This document shows positions 26,901-36,289 of a stretch of 64,000 bases of DNA, piece by piece. The DNA is from CAYSPT01 sp964432985 (GTDB lineage: Bacteria > Muiribacteriota > CAYSPT01). The notes under the pieces are model-generated. The model was not told where the DNA came from, made no database searches, and was given only the letters and a program-made list of their open reading frames with translations. The first letter of the stretch is position 1. Each line of letters opens with the position of its first letter. The stretch spans positions 1-64,000 of the forward strand of contig CAYSPT010000010.1 in assembly GCA_964432985.1 (NCBI GenBank), in the 5' to 3' direction. The translations under genes were made by a program, and so were the position numbers.

Positions 26901-29900
26901 TTTCCGTCGTTGGTGAAGGTCCACTGGTAGGTCGGAGTGGTGACGCTATCGTCGAACTTGCCGATGAGGATGCGCCCCGTGTCGGAGTTGATAAATTTGT
27001 GCTTCTGGCCGGTGGCGGCAGCGCTGTCCGTCATGAGTATCTGGGAAGTCCCGTCAGTCACCAGGTGCAGTAATTTTTTCGGGTTGGTGGTGCCGATCCC
27101 CACATTGCCGTTGTTACTAAGAGTCCACTGGTACGAGGGGCTGGTCATGTTATCCAGGAACTTACCAATAAACAAGCGACCGGTATCTGAGTTGATAAAT
27201 TTGTGCTTTTGGTCGGTGGCGGCGGTGCTGTCCGTCATGAGTATTTGGGAGGTTCCCGTCGTTACCAGGTGCAGTAATTTTTTCGGGTCAGTGGTGCCGA
27301 TCCCCACATTGCCGTCGTTGGCGACATACACTGCGTCGACGGGCGAGCCGTCGGCGGCGTCCAGGCTGTGCCCGTCACCCAGGGCGGCCTTGGCCTGGAT
27401 GGAGCCGTCGGGGAACTTGAAGCCAACCGCCGTGCTCTCGATGGTCTGCCCGATGAGATCGGCCACTTTGGCCGTGCCGGCGACTTCCAATGTCTCCGCC
27501 GGGGTGGTGGTACCGACCCCGACCTTGCCGGCAGCATCAATGATCACCGCGTCCACGTTCAAGCCTGTTTTCAAGCGGATCGAACCGCTGGCATGTTCGG
27601 TGGCCAATTGCAGGTTAGGTGTATCGTGTGACCAGTTTATGAAAGCGCCCCGATTGTCCGAAGGGGAGCCGAATGTCAGCTCACTGAAGTTGGTGTCGGG
27701 AGTCAGAATTGAGACGCCGCCTCGATCAGAATTTTCTATCACCAGATCATCAGCGTATGTGATGGGACTGACCGCCCCAGCGGAGCCGCTGTGAACATGG
27801 AGTGTCGAGTCAGGGATAGTGGTGCCAATACCCACGCCGCCGTCCGGTGTGAGGCGCATGACCTCCACGTCGGCGCCGGCGTTCTTGGTCCTGAGGAAGA
27901 GCGAGCCGCTGTTGTCGGCCCCGGCGCGAAGGGCGCCCACGGCGGCGATCTGGGCGGCTGAGTAGGTGCCATCCGACACCTGGAAATCGATAATCGGTCC
28001 GAACCCGTCGGCCATGTCACCGCTGGTTGTGTGCTGGAAACTGGCGGCGGTATAGGTCCCGTTGGTCAGCCCGCTTGAGCGCTCGGCCAGGAGTGGTATG
28101 CCCGTAGATTTTGAATGCAGCTTGCGAGCCGGATCAGTGGTGCCGATACCGACATTATCCGCCGAATCGATCACCAGTGCCGTCGGGTTCTCGTTCTGAC
28201 CCATTCTTATCGCCCTGTTGGAACCGGTTCCCAGCTTATAGGAGATGAGCTGATAGTCGTTCGTGCTGTTTGCATACTTAATAATAAATGATTCCCTGTT
28301 GGCGTCTCCCGCCTGGCCGACAGCGTCGAGATTGAAGCCGACATCGTCGGTGCCGTCCCTGTCCGCCGGCTGAATCCTGAAATTGGCAGCCTCTCCCGGC
28401 TCGATGTTCCTGAATGCCGGAGCGCCAGTGTCAGCTTCAGTGAGAATATAACTGCTCTGCCAGCGGATGTTGCCGTTGACATCCAGCGCTTCCGCGGGCG
28501 CCGGGGTGCCCACTCCCACCTTGCCATTGTTGAGGATCACCAGGTGCGGATTATCGTAGTCGTTGGCGGCGTTGAACACCAGGTTGGTGGTGGACACGAT
28601 GTACGAGGGGTCCAGGCTGCCGGTGTCCAGATGTTGGGCGCCCAATTTCAACGACTGCCCGTTTCTGTCGGTGTAAATCCCGTAGTCAGCGATCCGGGTA
28701 ACCGAACCGCTGCTCACTACATGCAGTGCCCCCTGAGGATCGGTGGTGCCGATACCCACGTTACCGCCCGTTATGTAGAATTGATCGGAGACAGGAATAT
28801 ACTTGAACTTGGCATCGTCTCCTGAAAAGTGTAATCCTACTTCTGCATACTCTCCAAAGCCGAGGTGTATTCCAAGATTGTCACCGCTTGCCGCGTATGT
28901 TCTCAAGTACCCGGGTTCTGAATTATCAACGACTATATTTCCAACCGCGACATTTCCATCGACAGCCAGTTTCTGTCCCGGGGAAGTGGTGCCGATACCC
29001 ACGTTGCCGTCGTTATCGACATACAGCGCATCCACCGGCAGACCGTCGGCGGCGTCCAGGCTGTGCCCGTCCCCAAAGGCGGCTTTCGCCTGGATGGATC
29101 CGTCGGGGAACTTGAATCCCACCGCCGTGCTCTCGATGGTCTGCCCGATAAGAGCAGCGCCCTTGACCGTACCGATAACGTCCAGCTTTTCCGCCGGGGC
29201 GGTGGTGCCGATACCCACGTCGCCGCCGGATTTGATATAGAGGTGGATACCGCTGCCGCCGCTGCCTTCCTCGAAATTGAGACCGCTATTATAGCCGCCG
29301 ATCTGCCACTGCTTGTCGCTCTGGTCGGCTTCGGTAAACCTGAGGTAGGGGGTGTTGTTCTTGATCTCCACTGCAGTACCGGGGGTGGTGGTCCCGAAAC
29401 CCACGTTACCGTTGGCTCCCAGGATGGTCATGGCCACACCGCCCGAGCCGACATCCTGCCGGCAGATACCGAAATTGGCGGCGCCGATGTCCCAGACACC
29501 GCGGCCCATTACCCACCACTCGGTGCCGGTACCGTGCTGACCGTTGTCCATGAAGCCGATGGCCGATTCGGCGTTGTCGTCCGTGTTTACCACCTGCAGC
29601 TGACCGGCGAAAGAATCACTGGACACTATCCTTGTCTTGCCCCCGCTCACCTCTAGCCGGCCGCTGGGCCCGGTGGTACCGATACCCACATCGCCGCTGT
29701 CATCGAAGGTCACCATATTGTTCGGGTCCGATCCATTATCGAACTGGAATCTGAGCTGGTTGTCCCAGTTGGTCAATCCCCAGACGACGTCGTCTTTCTT
29801 GATACCGAACTGGTAATCGCTTCCCTCAACGGTCAGGATCCTGGCGGGATCCGTGGTGCCGATCCCCACCAGGCCTGCTGAGGTGATGGTCATCCGCTCG

Positions 29901-31993
29901 GTGCCAAGAGTGGTGGTGGTGTTAGCAGCAGTGTAGAACGACACGGTAGTGGCGGCGTTGGCCATGGTGGTTCCGCCGCCGAGACGGAGCAGGTTCTCGG
30001 TCTCCAGCCCACTGCCCACCACCATGGCGATTGGCTCCTCGGCGCTGGTGTAATGGGACGCCACGATACGGGCCGCCTTCTCGGTAAGGTTTGTTCTTGT
30101 CAAAGCTCCGTTATCCGCGCCCAGAATGAGCGACAATTGCCCATTGGATATATCAAGACCGCCGGCGGGATTCACCGTGCCGATACCCACCGTGCCGGTT
30201 TCCACGATCCAGTTTCCGTTCTCCACCAGGAAACTGTTCTCCTTGAATTGCGAGGTGCCGCCGGTCCCCCGAAACCAGATCAAACCATCTCCGGTCCCGA
30301 ACTCGCTCGCGTTGTCGTCCCAGGGCCGGATCTTCAGGTAATTGTTGGTGGTAATGCTGCCGGCGACATCCAGGCTTTCTGACGGAGTGTCGTTTCCGAT
30401 GCCCACGCTGCCGTCGTTGGCCACCGTCAGCCGGGTAAGACCTCTGGTCTGCAGCACTACCTCTCCGGTGCCATCGGAAGGATCGACGCCGTGGTCGTCT
30501 GCACCAATGGTGGTGGATCCTTCGTTGATGACACCGCCTGCGCTGCCCAGCCCGGTAAGGCCGGAGCCGTCGCCGGTGAAAGCCGTGGCCCTGACCGTGC
30601 CGACCACGTCCAGTTTATAGCCGGGCTCGGCGGAGCCGATACCGACGTTGCCGGCTAAGTAGGAGTTGGCAGCCGATGGGACATAGAGCGCATAATCGGT
30701 AGTCCCGGTCAGCGAGTTATTGGCGTAGAGAGCGGCGGTAAAACCGGCCGGCAGAGCCGAGTAAGCGGCAACTGCTTCCAGATCCGTCAGGTTGGCCACC
30801 GTGGCCGTACCAATATTGCGGTGACCGGCGCCCCTGGCTATAGCCGACACACCGGTGTTGGCACCCAGGTGGACAGTGTCCGCTGAGGCTCCAATCCCCA
30901 CTGCATTGGCAGCTATATCAGGATTGGCTGTTCCCGCCGTGCCGGTATACGCTCGGCCGAACAGACCGGACACCAGCGGCATGACGGTAAAGCCGGTGCC
31001 GGTGTTATCTCCGTTATAATACGCTTTACCGTACACACCCTGCACACTGGCCCCGCCGTCAGCGGTACTCTCGGCCAGGATGGCGTTCACATCACTGCCG
31101 CTCAGGGCTGCTTCAGCGGGCATACTGGTAGCTCCAACCCGGGCGGTGATACCCATGGTGTTCACGCCGTCAACCGGCGCCGTGACGGTGGAGTCGACCA
31201 GCAGGCTTTCATACCAGGCATCCGGGGCGGACGCGCTGCCCTGCACGATGGTGCGGTCCCTGACCTCTAAGGTGGCGCCGGAGGAAAATACCGCCACTTC
31301 ACCGGCCACTTCCAGGGCCGAGAGCGGATCAGTGAGACCGATACCGACCTTGCTGTCCACCACCCGGAGCACCTCATCGTAATCCTGGCGAATTGTAAGG
31401 TAGCCGGAGGACGGATAGGACAGGTCCAGGTTGTCCTCGTAACCACCATGGCTTATGGTGGATTTTACCGCGCCGCCCTCGTGGAACCGGATGTAGCTGT
31501 TGTAACCGTCCACCGTTTTGAGACTGATTCCGTCATTGTTGCTGGCAAAATTCACTTCCAGTTTGGCCGACGGCGCGATGGTTCCTACTCCCACCTTGCC
31601 CAGGTTGAACAGGTCCTGTTCACCGGCATCGCCGGCGGGACGGTCGCCGGTGCTGGCCAGGAGGAGCGAATCGTAGATACCCAGCGTGGGGCCGGGATCA
31701 CCCTGTGGACCAGTAGCACCGGTATCACCTTGCGCTCCCGTGGGGCCGGGATCACCCTGCGGGCCCTGTGGACCTTCAATACCTTGTGCACCGGTGAGAC
31801 CTGTTTCGCCCTGCGGACCCCCAGCACCTTGAGGACCGGTTTCTCCTGTCAATCCCTGTGGACCTTCCGGACCTGTCGGACCAACTTCGCCCTGCGGACC
31901 AGTAGCGCCGGTATCACCTTGCGCTCCCGTGGGACCGGGATCACCCTGTGGACCCTGTGGACCTTCGGGACCCTGCGCCCCGGCAGCACCGGT
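23990..31993 (-). CDS. Giant fibre-like lipoprotein, C-terminal part (VGIGTTxP repeats and S74 chaperone)
   Basis: About 2,667 residues, the continuation of the lipoprotein gene that starts at 34386, interrupted by the gap at 31994-32093. It opens with collagen-like Gly-X-Y repeats (GPQGDPGPTGAQGDTGATG type), then about 28 spaced units of the form NVGIGTTDPxxxLHV, each leading a beta-rich stretch of 40-130 residues, as in phage tail-fibre and fibre-like surface proteins. Residues near the end (SDERLKENVNRI, FDYIEGEKQQAGFVAQEV, LVKAVQDQQGQLESKQ) are the S74/endosialidase intramolecular chaperone, whose Ser in SDERLK is the expected self-cleavage site in trimeric fibres, followed by a terminal coiled coil. 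It probably forms a trimeric surface fibre. Several segments are duplicated, for example 26888-27295, and the block at about 27330-27470 recurs at 29020-29160. Confidence 0.88.
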   Translation of the reverse strand, partial: TGAAGAQGPEGPQGPQGDPGPTGAQGDTGATGPQGEVGPTGPEGPQGLTGETGPQGAGGPQGETGLTGAQGIEGPQGPQGDPGPTGAQGDTGATGPQGDPGPTLGIYDSLLLASTGDRPAGDAGEQDLFNLGKVGVGTIAPSAKLEVNFASNNDGISLKTVDGYNSYIRFHEGGAVKSTISHGGYEDNLDLSYPSSGYLTIRQDYDEVLRVVDSKVGIGLTDPLSALEVAGEVAVFSSGATLEVRDRTIVQGSASAPDAWYESLLVDSTVTAPVDGVNTMGITARVGATSMPAEAALSGSDVNAILAESTADGGASVQGVYGKAYYNGDNTGTGFTVMPLVSGLFGRAYTGTAGTANPDIAANAVGIGASADTVHLGANTGVSAIARGAGHRNIGTATVANLTDLEAVAAYSALPAGFTAALYANNSLTGTTDYALYVPSAANSYLAGNVGIGSAEPGYKLDVVGTVRATAFTGDGSGLTGLGSAGGVINEGSTTIGADDHGVDPSDGTGEVVLQTRGLTRLTVANDGSVGIGNDTPSESLDVAGSITTNNYLKIRPWDDNASEFGTGDGLIWFRGTGGTSQFKENSFLVENGNWIVETGTVGIGTVNPAGGLDISNGQLSLILGADNGALTRTNLTEKAARIVASHYTSAEEPIAMVVGSGLETENLLRLGGGTTMANAATTVSFYTAANTTTTLGTERMTITSAGLVGIGTTDPARILTVEGSDYQFGIKKDDVVWGLTNWDNQLRFQFDNGSDPNNMVTFDDSGDVGIGTTGPSGRLEVSGGKTRIVSSDSFAGQLQVVNTDDNAESAIGFMDNGQHGTGTEWWVMGRGVWDIGAANFGICRQDVGSGGVAMTILGANGNVGFGTTTPGTAVEIKNNTPYLRFTEADQSDKQWQIGGYNSGLNFEEGSGGSGIHLYIKSGGDVGIGTTAPAEKLDVIGTVKGAALIGQTIESTAVGFKFPDGSIQAKAAFGDGHSLDAADGLPVDALYVDNDGNVGIGTTSPGQKLAVDGNVAVGNIVVDNSEPGYLRTYAASGDNLGIHLGFGEYAEVGLHFSGDDAKFKYIPVSDQFYITGGNVGIGTTDPQGALHVVSSGSVTRIADYGIYTDRNGQSLKLGAQHLDTGSLDPSYIVSTTNLVFNAANDYDNPHLVILNNGKVGVGTPAPAEALDVNGNIRWQSSYILTEADTGAPAFRNIEPGEAANFRIQPADRDGTDDVGFNLDAVGQAGDANRESFIIKYANSTNDYQLISYKLGTGSNRAIRMGQNENPTALVIDSADNVGIGTTDPARKLHSKSTGIPLLAERSSGLTNGTYTAASFQHTTSGDMADGFGPIIDFQVSDGTYSAAQIAAVGALRAGADNSGSLFLRTKNAGADVEVMRLTPDGGVGIGTTIPDSTLHVHSGSAGAVSPITYADDLVIENSDRGGVSILTPDTNFSELTFGSPSDNRGAFINWSHDTPNLQLATEHASGSIRLKTGLNVDAVIIDAAGKVGVGTTTPAETLEVAGTAKVADLIGQTIESTAVGFKFPDGSIQAKAALGDGHSLDAADGSPVDAVYVANDGNVGIGTTDPKKLLHLVTTGTSQILMTDSTAATDQKHKFINSDTGRLFIGKFLDNMTSPSYQWTLSNNGNVGIGTTNPKKLLHLVTDGTSQILMTDSAAATGQKHKFINSDTGRILIGKFDDSVTTPTYQWTFTNDGNLGIGTTAPGTSLHMYEDSGDPTIRLEATGTDTPVLEFKNADVTANFNGMGIAGTAGDMLTGAAAGDFAFTLRTGGAIRMSADTGSQASAGVSILETGSVGIGTTSPSSPNDRTPALHIKAVGDGVANPGLVLEGGSSYTNPQWEILLNYADVGPDRTGFNIANGTNTRLHIAADGKVGIGSTAPGTTLDVGGTIRMNPSLQTPTGVDLFLQSGTSKVLLTDSGNNHTLGVYNGTTMGVKLIGSGDSYINSGSVAIGTTTAGLDLEVMGPTGYPATTGASQTGIFRLSQSSGNVVMDMGINGFGPYGGWLQVTHKGDLSNVYPLILQPNGSYVGIGTNAPGAALEVRDAGDSNVFSGTLNVWTNNKTQGVGIGYAGISKIASTADGDFYMDSKGAGNLNLQFNATGNLGVGTNVPATKLHVYGGEATITNLSADNTLKIAAGGYTDYDNFATLALQSGSGDWDTDEFSYIRAVNTRSQGHGGSISNLTFGKKVSHADDNTDYQEHMRITTAGYVGIGTTSPSAILEVNGTSDVEYGWVGQFLTPTLSDGNSALLLVGKAADTTQAGWMQYKYDTTAADSYLGWGHYGGAETMVLTQAGKLGIGTTAPSEKLDIYEASNAALFVKLRRSSNAYEQSLVFDPATTVNATNVQWYVGRAANEDHFRIRTWDNSSDVTRFMIEDTGSVGIGTTAPGLPLDVRGTPGIPATSGATQTNGSLRLGADTSNSQVLDIGVYNVAPFGAWLQTANWGDLSGSFPLILNPNGGNIGIGTSAPHANWAMQVKGISTVWEGGIAAGGDAANVVLGELSGVATIGGHTADLSAWANLAINTSGGNVGIGTANPGGYKLYVNGSGYLASAAWTYGSDERLKENVNRIDSGLDIIEDLSPVTFDYIEGEKQQAGFVAQEVRDVLPDIVTEGPDGYLGMKTSSIIPYLVKAVQDQQGQLESKQSEINTLRAQNAEIMSRLEALEMR
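26888..27295 (-). repeat. Tandem 204-bp repeat within the fibre gene
   Basis: Two in-frame 68-codon units offset by exactly 204 bp (the same GCAGTAATTTTTTCGGGT occurs at 27067 and 27271). Both encode a KKLLHLVT...SQILMTDS...KHKFINSDTGR...YQW unit followed by an NLGIGTT/NVGIGTT turn. This is a recent internal duplication of one fibre module. Confidence 0.8.
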
Positions 31994-32208
31994 NNNNNNN
32001 NNNNNNNNNNNNNNNNNNNNNNNNNNNNNNNNNNNNNNNNNNNNNNNNNNNNNNNNNNNNNNNNNNNNNNNNNNNNNNNNNNNNNNNNNNNNNCTTCGGA
32101 ACCCTGCGCCCCGGCTGCACCGGTCTCGCCCTGCGGACCCTGGGGGCCTTCGGAACCCTGCGCCCCGGCTGCACCGGTCTCGCCCTGCGGACCCTGGGGG
32201 CCCGTGAG
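31689..32208 (-). repeat. Collagen-like Gly-X-Y coding repeat interrupted by assembly gap
   Basis: Short direct repeats encode GPQGPQG, GETGAAGAQG and GDPGPTGAQGDTGATG on the minus strand, on both sides of the N run. The near-identical 18-54-bp units probably broke the assembly. The real repeat number is unknown. Confidence 0.85.
31994..32093. other. Assembly gap (100 N) inside the collagen-like repeat
   Basis: A 100-N placeholder. The reading frames on the two sides do not match across 100 nt, so the true length differs from 100 by a value that restores the Gly-X-Y frame. Confidence 0.95.
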
Positions 32209-34386
32209 CCCGGCGGGATCGCCGACCCACTGCCCGGATGCGTTGATTACCGCACTACCGGAAACCGATATGGTTCCATGCACGTCCAGATCGGACGCGG
32301 GAGACGCGGTATTGATCCCCAGATTGCCAGTGGTAACGATATCCTGATCACCAAAATCAGGAAGGATTTTGCTCCCGGCAATAGCAGCGACGGAATCGAC
32401 CTGAGTATCGGTAATTGCACCGGCAGCCATGTCATCGGCGGTGATGGTCCCGTCATCGATGTCGCCGCCTGGGCCGCCAGACACGGTCTGCGTCCCCTCT
32501 TCGGTGATACCCAGGTTGGTCCGGGCCTGCTCGGCGGTGGTGGCTCCGGTACCGCCGTTTTCAACAGGAATCACACCGGTAACGCCAGCTGCGTTGCCGG
32601 CTATATCGCCGGTAATTTGGGTAGACGGAATATCCCCAACGATCTGTGAGGACTGTATATCACCGGAAATCAACGAGGAGGGAATATCCCCAACTATCTT
32701 CGAACCGCTCACCGTTCCGATATAGTCGTCGGCGAGGGGCTCGCCCTGCCAGGTGCCTGAGATAACCGTGCCGGAATCATTTACAGCGAAAGTACCGTCG
32801 CTGCCTTCAGCCGGAGTTACCTGGTCTACGCTCCCCACGGTCAGGGCGGCGTGCGGGTCGGTGGTGCCGATACCCACGTTGCCGCTCTGGCTATCCACCA
32901 CGAAGGCGGAGCCCGATTCGGACTCCACGTGCAGCAGCCCCTGCGGGTCCTTGGTACCGATACCGATACTGCCCACCGCCGTGAGCAGATTCTCTCGCTC
33001 CTCAACCGTCGTGCCGCCGTCTCCCCCCACGAACAGGTACTCGCTTCGGTTGTACTCCAGGTTGCCGTGACGGTCTTTCACCCGCACTCCAAACACGTAA
33101 CGGCCGGCAGACGGAAGCCCTACAACCACCACGCCCTGCTCCCCACGGATACCATCGTAGATGTCAGCCTCTGCATACTCGGCCGGGTTATTGTTCTCCC
33201 AGTTTTCAGCGTCCCACTGCTCCGCTGTATGATGATAAACGACAACCGCCACCGGTGCGGACGCGTCAAAGACTGTGCCGAATTCAACCGCCACGTCCAT
33301 ACTATCGCCCGACACGGCAGCCTGCCCGCCGTCAGGCTCCAACCCGGTCACGTAGACCACTCCCGGCCCACTCTCCCAAACCGGGGCTTTTTCATCGGTG
33401 AGCGCTGCATTCACGACAGACGTTTCACCCTCCGTCACCGTTACATCATCCTGCAGAAACACGTCATCGACCAGGTCGTGGCGGAATCCCACGGAGCAGA
33501 TCCCTGGCTGCAAGCCGGACGCCTGGTATTGCCCCGCCTCGTCGGTGACGGTAAAGTACTCGGTCCCGTCGTTGAACGTTATACGGACCATGACCTCTTC
33601 CATGGGCTGCTGGTCCTGGGCAGTCACCGTGCCGGAGATGGTACCACCCGCAAGCGACAGGAGGGACACCGCGTCCAGGTAGACCAGGTCGGCGGCCGGC
33701 ACCTGTATGGCGTGGGCGTAATCGTGGCTGTGGTAGCCCTGGTGGACGAAGCTCACCTGGTAACCGCCCACCGGCACCTCGCGGATGACGAACGAACCGT
33801 CGTCGTCGGTGAAACCGATGTAGTCGGTGCCCTTGATCACAACGAAGGTACCCGCGTGACCGCCACTCGATGCATCGTCGAGCGCACAGTACCCGGAGAT
33901 GGCTCCGGTAGGTGTCAGCGACAGATCCACCACCGTGGCTTCAAGAGGCGACACCGAGGCCCGGGAAGTGGCCTTCATCCCGTCTCGGGACGCCTCGATA
34001 AAGTAGGTGCCCTCGTCGAGCCCCGAGAGCATGTACACGCCCTCGGCGTCGGTGACCGTGGCCCAGGTGCTGCTTGACTCGTTTTTCATCGTCTGCAGGG
34101 TGTTAAGAAAATCGCGCCGGCTGCGGGGGCCGACGGCCAGAACCCGGGCCTGCTTGCTGGTTACTCCGCCCTGCTCCACCCGGCTGGCCAGCACCAGGAT
34201 ATTGGGTCCCGAAGAGCCGTCGGGAAGCACCACCTTCCCCGTGAGAGTGTAAGCCATTTGGGCAAGCGACGAACCGCCGTCGGACGAACCGCCGCCGCCA
34301 CCTCCGCCGCACCCGGCCAGGCAAACAAAAAGACCCGCGAACACGCAGGCCGCACCAACAAATGAAATCCGGTGTTTCTGAGACAT
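32094..34386 (-). CDS. Giant fibre-like lipoprotein, N-terminal part (lipobox, Cna-like domains, collagen start)
   Basis: About 764 residues, the 5' part of the gene that continues to 23990. The N-terminus is a lipoprotein signal peptide with lipobox LAGC (Cys26), then a glycine run. Three carboxypeptidase-regulatory/Cna-B-like beta domains follow (about 45-140, 155-245, 247-330; e.g. GTISGTVTAQDQQPMEEV), then a fibronectin-like domain (about 335-455). After that come GSIGIGTKDPQGLLHV and NVGIGTTDPHAALTV fibre units, a phage-tail motif VENGGTGATTAEQARTNLGI, and the start of the collagen-like Gly-X-Y region. ATG start with GAGGAGGAA upstream. It is membrane-anchored by lipid, with the fibre projecting outward. 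Confidence 0.9.
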
Positions 34387-34455
34387 TTTTAATTCCTCCT
34401 CGTGTTACCTGTGTACGATGGTCCAGGCCCCACCGCTGAAGCGGCACGCCTTACC

Positions 34456-34483
34456 CATATAAACCATACTTTAACAAACACAA
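34456..34483 (-). promoter_or_regulatory. Candidate promoter for the fibre lipoprotein gene
   Basis: Minus strand: TTGTGT (34483-34478), a 16-nt spacer and TATATG (34461-34456), about 70 nt before the ATG. This is a moderate match only. Confidence 0.3.
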
Positions 34484-34620
34484 TAAACCCAAGTTACAAG
34501 TGTAAGGCAACCATATGTTGAGGGTCAAACGATATATAAGGTAAAAAAGGTGAATATAATCACATATTATATAGCACTCCAAAATTACCGGTTTTTGAAT
34601 GTAGGATGCCTTTTCACAGG

Positions 34621-34707
34621 TTGTATCAAATTTGAGACAACCCTCAAGGAGGCACATATATCCTCGCCTCAATATCCTTGCTGGCAACTGTTTCAAATTT
34701 TGAAACA
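34621..34707. promoter_or_regulatory. Pair of operator-like palindromes between the fibre gene and apgM
   Basis: TTGTATCAAATTTGAGACAA (34621-34640, one mismatch) and TGTTTCAAATTTTGAAACA (34689-34707, perfect 9+1+9) have centres about 67 nt apart. Each is followed by a similar CTCAAGGAGG / TTCAAAGGG stretch. They lie in the 498-nt AT-rich divergent region (34387-34884), which otherwise contains only the two predicted promoters. The regulator is unknown. Confidence 0.55.
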
Positions 34708-34755
34708 ATCTTCAAAGGGACATGTACCCCACCGCTCCAAATAATCTTCAACACG

Positions 34756-34785
34756 TTGACACCGTATGCCCGCTGTTGATATAGT
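34756..34785 (+). promoter_or_regulatory. Sigma70-type promoter upstream of apgM
   Basis: TTGACA (34756-34761), an 18-nt spacer and TATAGT (34780-34785), with transcription expected near 34792 and a leader of about 93 nt. The -35 is perfect and the -10 matches 5/6, making this the best promoter match in the window. Confidence 0.55.
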
Positions 34786-34884
34786 TCATCTGTGCGGAAG
34801 GCCGCGTGTCTCCGGGCTTCAGCCCCCTTGTTTCACAAGAGGATGGTATCACCAACAACAGGATTTCACGGGAGGTTCAAGACC

Positions 34885-36090
34885 ATGATCAGCGACGAAC
34901 TCATGATGCAGCTCAGTCAGAAAACCGATTCCAAGATGGTGCTTCTGGTGATGGACGGCGTGGGAGACATGCAGGTGGACGGTAAGACGGCTCTTGAGAC
35001 CGCCGTCACCCCGAACTTCGACGCCCTGGCCAAAGAGTCCGCCCTGGGATTTTCAACCCCGGTGTCGCCGGGAATCACCCCGGGCAGCGGTCCCGGGCAC
35101 CTGTCCATCTTCGGCTATGATCCCTTGCGCTACGAGATCGGACGCGGCGTGCTTGAAGCCCTCGGTATCGGGATGGGGCTCGGGGCCCGCGACCTGGCCA
35201 CCCGCGGCAACTTCTGCACCATGGACGAAAACGACGTGGTCACCGACCGCCGGGCCGGTAGGATCGCCACCGAGATCAACGAGAAGATCTGCGAGAAGCT
35301 CCAGGCGGCCATCACCGTCATCGACGGCGTCGAGATCATCATCCGCCCGGGCAAGGAGCACCGCTTCGTGGTGGTGTTCAGGGGCGACGGGCTGGCCGGT
35401 CCCCTTACCGACACCGACCCACAGAAAGTGGGCGCGAAGGCCCTGGCGGCCAAACCGGCTTCACCCGAAGGGAAGAAATCAGCCGAGATCGTCAATACGT
35501 TCATGAAGCTGGCGCGGGACGTGCTACGCCACGAGCCGAAAGCCAACGGCTGCCTGCTTCGCGGGATCGCCAAGGTTCCGGACATCCCCTCCATGAGCAA
35601 GCTGTTCAAGATAACTCCGGCCTGTATCGCCACCTACCCCATGTACAAGGGGCTGGCCCGGCTGGTGGAAATGGACATCCTGGAAACCGGCGACACGGTG
35701 GCCAGCGAGCTTGAGACCCTGAAAGAGAACTGGGACAACTACGATTTCTTCTACTTTCATGTAAAGAAAACCGACTCCTACGGCGAGGACGGAAATTTCC
35801 CCAAAAAGGTCAAGGTCATCGAAGAGGTGGACGGGCTGCTTCCGCAGCTGCTGGCGCTTGAGCCCGACGTGCTGGCGGTCACCGGCGACCACTCCACTCC
35901 CTGCCCCATGGCTGCCCACTCCTGGCACCCGGTACCGTACCTTTTGAAAGCGAAGACCGCCCGTATCGACCCCAATCCCCGCTACACCGAGGACTGCTGC
36001 CGCACGGGGGCCCTGGGGTGGTTCCTGGCCCGTGAAAGCATGGCCATTATGATGGGGCACGCCATGAAGCTCAACAAGTACGGCGCCTGA
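34885..36090 (+). CDS. apgM: Cofactor-independent phosphoglycerate mutase, archaeal type
   Basis: 401 aa, the usual size for the ApgM family, which interconverts 3- and 2-phosphoglycerate in glycolysis and gluconeogenesis without 2,3-bisphosphoglycerate. Alkaline-phosphatase-superfamily metal sites are visible: LLVMDGVGDMQ, the Ser block ITPGSGPGHLSIFGYDP, and VLAVTGDHSTPCPMAAHSWHP. The ATG at 34885 is chosen because GGGAGGT lies 9 nt upstream; the frame is open to 34792, but that extension (RKAACLRASAPLFH) looks non-coding. It is monocistronic or followed by yjbQ after 199 nt. The 199-nt gap to yjbQ holds no further gene. Confidence 0.95.
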   Translation: MISDELMMQLSQKTDSKMVLLVMDGVGDMQVDGKTALETAVTPNFDALAKESALGFSTPVSPGITPGSGPGHLSIFGYDPLRYEIGRGVLEALGIGMGLGARDLATRGNFCTMDENDVVTDRRAGRIATEINEKICEKLQAAITVIDGVEIIIRPGKEHRFVVVFRGDGLAGPLTDTDPQKVGAKALAAKPASPEGKKSAEIVNTFMKLARDVLRHEPKANGCLLRGIAKVPDIPSMSKLFKITPACIATYPMYKGLARLVEMDILETGDTVASELETLKENWDNYDFFYFHVKKTDSYGEDGNFPKKVKVIEEVDGLLPQLLALEPDVLAVTGDHSTPCPMAAHSWHPVPYLLKAKTARIDPNPRYTEDCCRTGALGWFLARESMAIMMGHAMKLNKYGA

Positions 36091-36289
36091 GCCTGGACCG
36101 ATTTCCGCAGGATCAGGAGCAGCCGCTTGAAGCGCAGGAAACGCAGGGATAATAAATATATCCTTTCAGGTAAAAATCGGGCAAAAACAACGGGCCCAAT
36201 CTGCCGATACACCCTGTAGAGAACTATCTATTCAACCCGAATGAAACTCACATGCTCGGGTCAATAACGTAAGGAGTGCGTAGACGGCC

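Noticed and set aside
31689..32208. Short direct repeats that might suggest a CRISPR array
   Set aside because: They are in-frame Gly-X-Y codons within a large ORF, with no regular spacers and no cas genes.
34451..34708. 85-codon ORF on the minus strand in the divergent region
   Set aside because: Overlaps the palindromes and the predicted fibre-gene promoter; Cys/Leu/Tyr-rich from AT-rich sequence, with no recognisable domain.
34885..36090. ApgM as an alternative homoserine kinase
   Set aside because: A canonical ThrB is present in the window, and the ApgM motifs are fully compatible with phosphoglycerate mutase.
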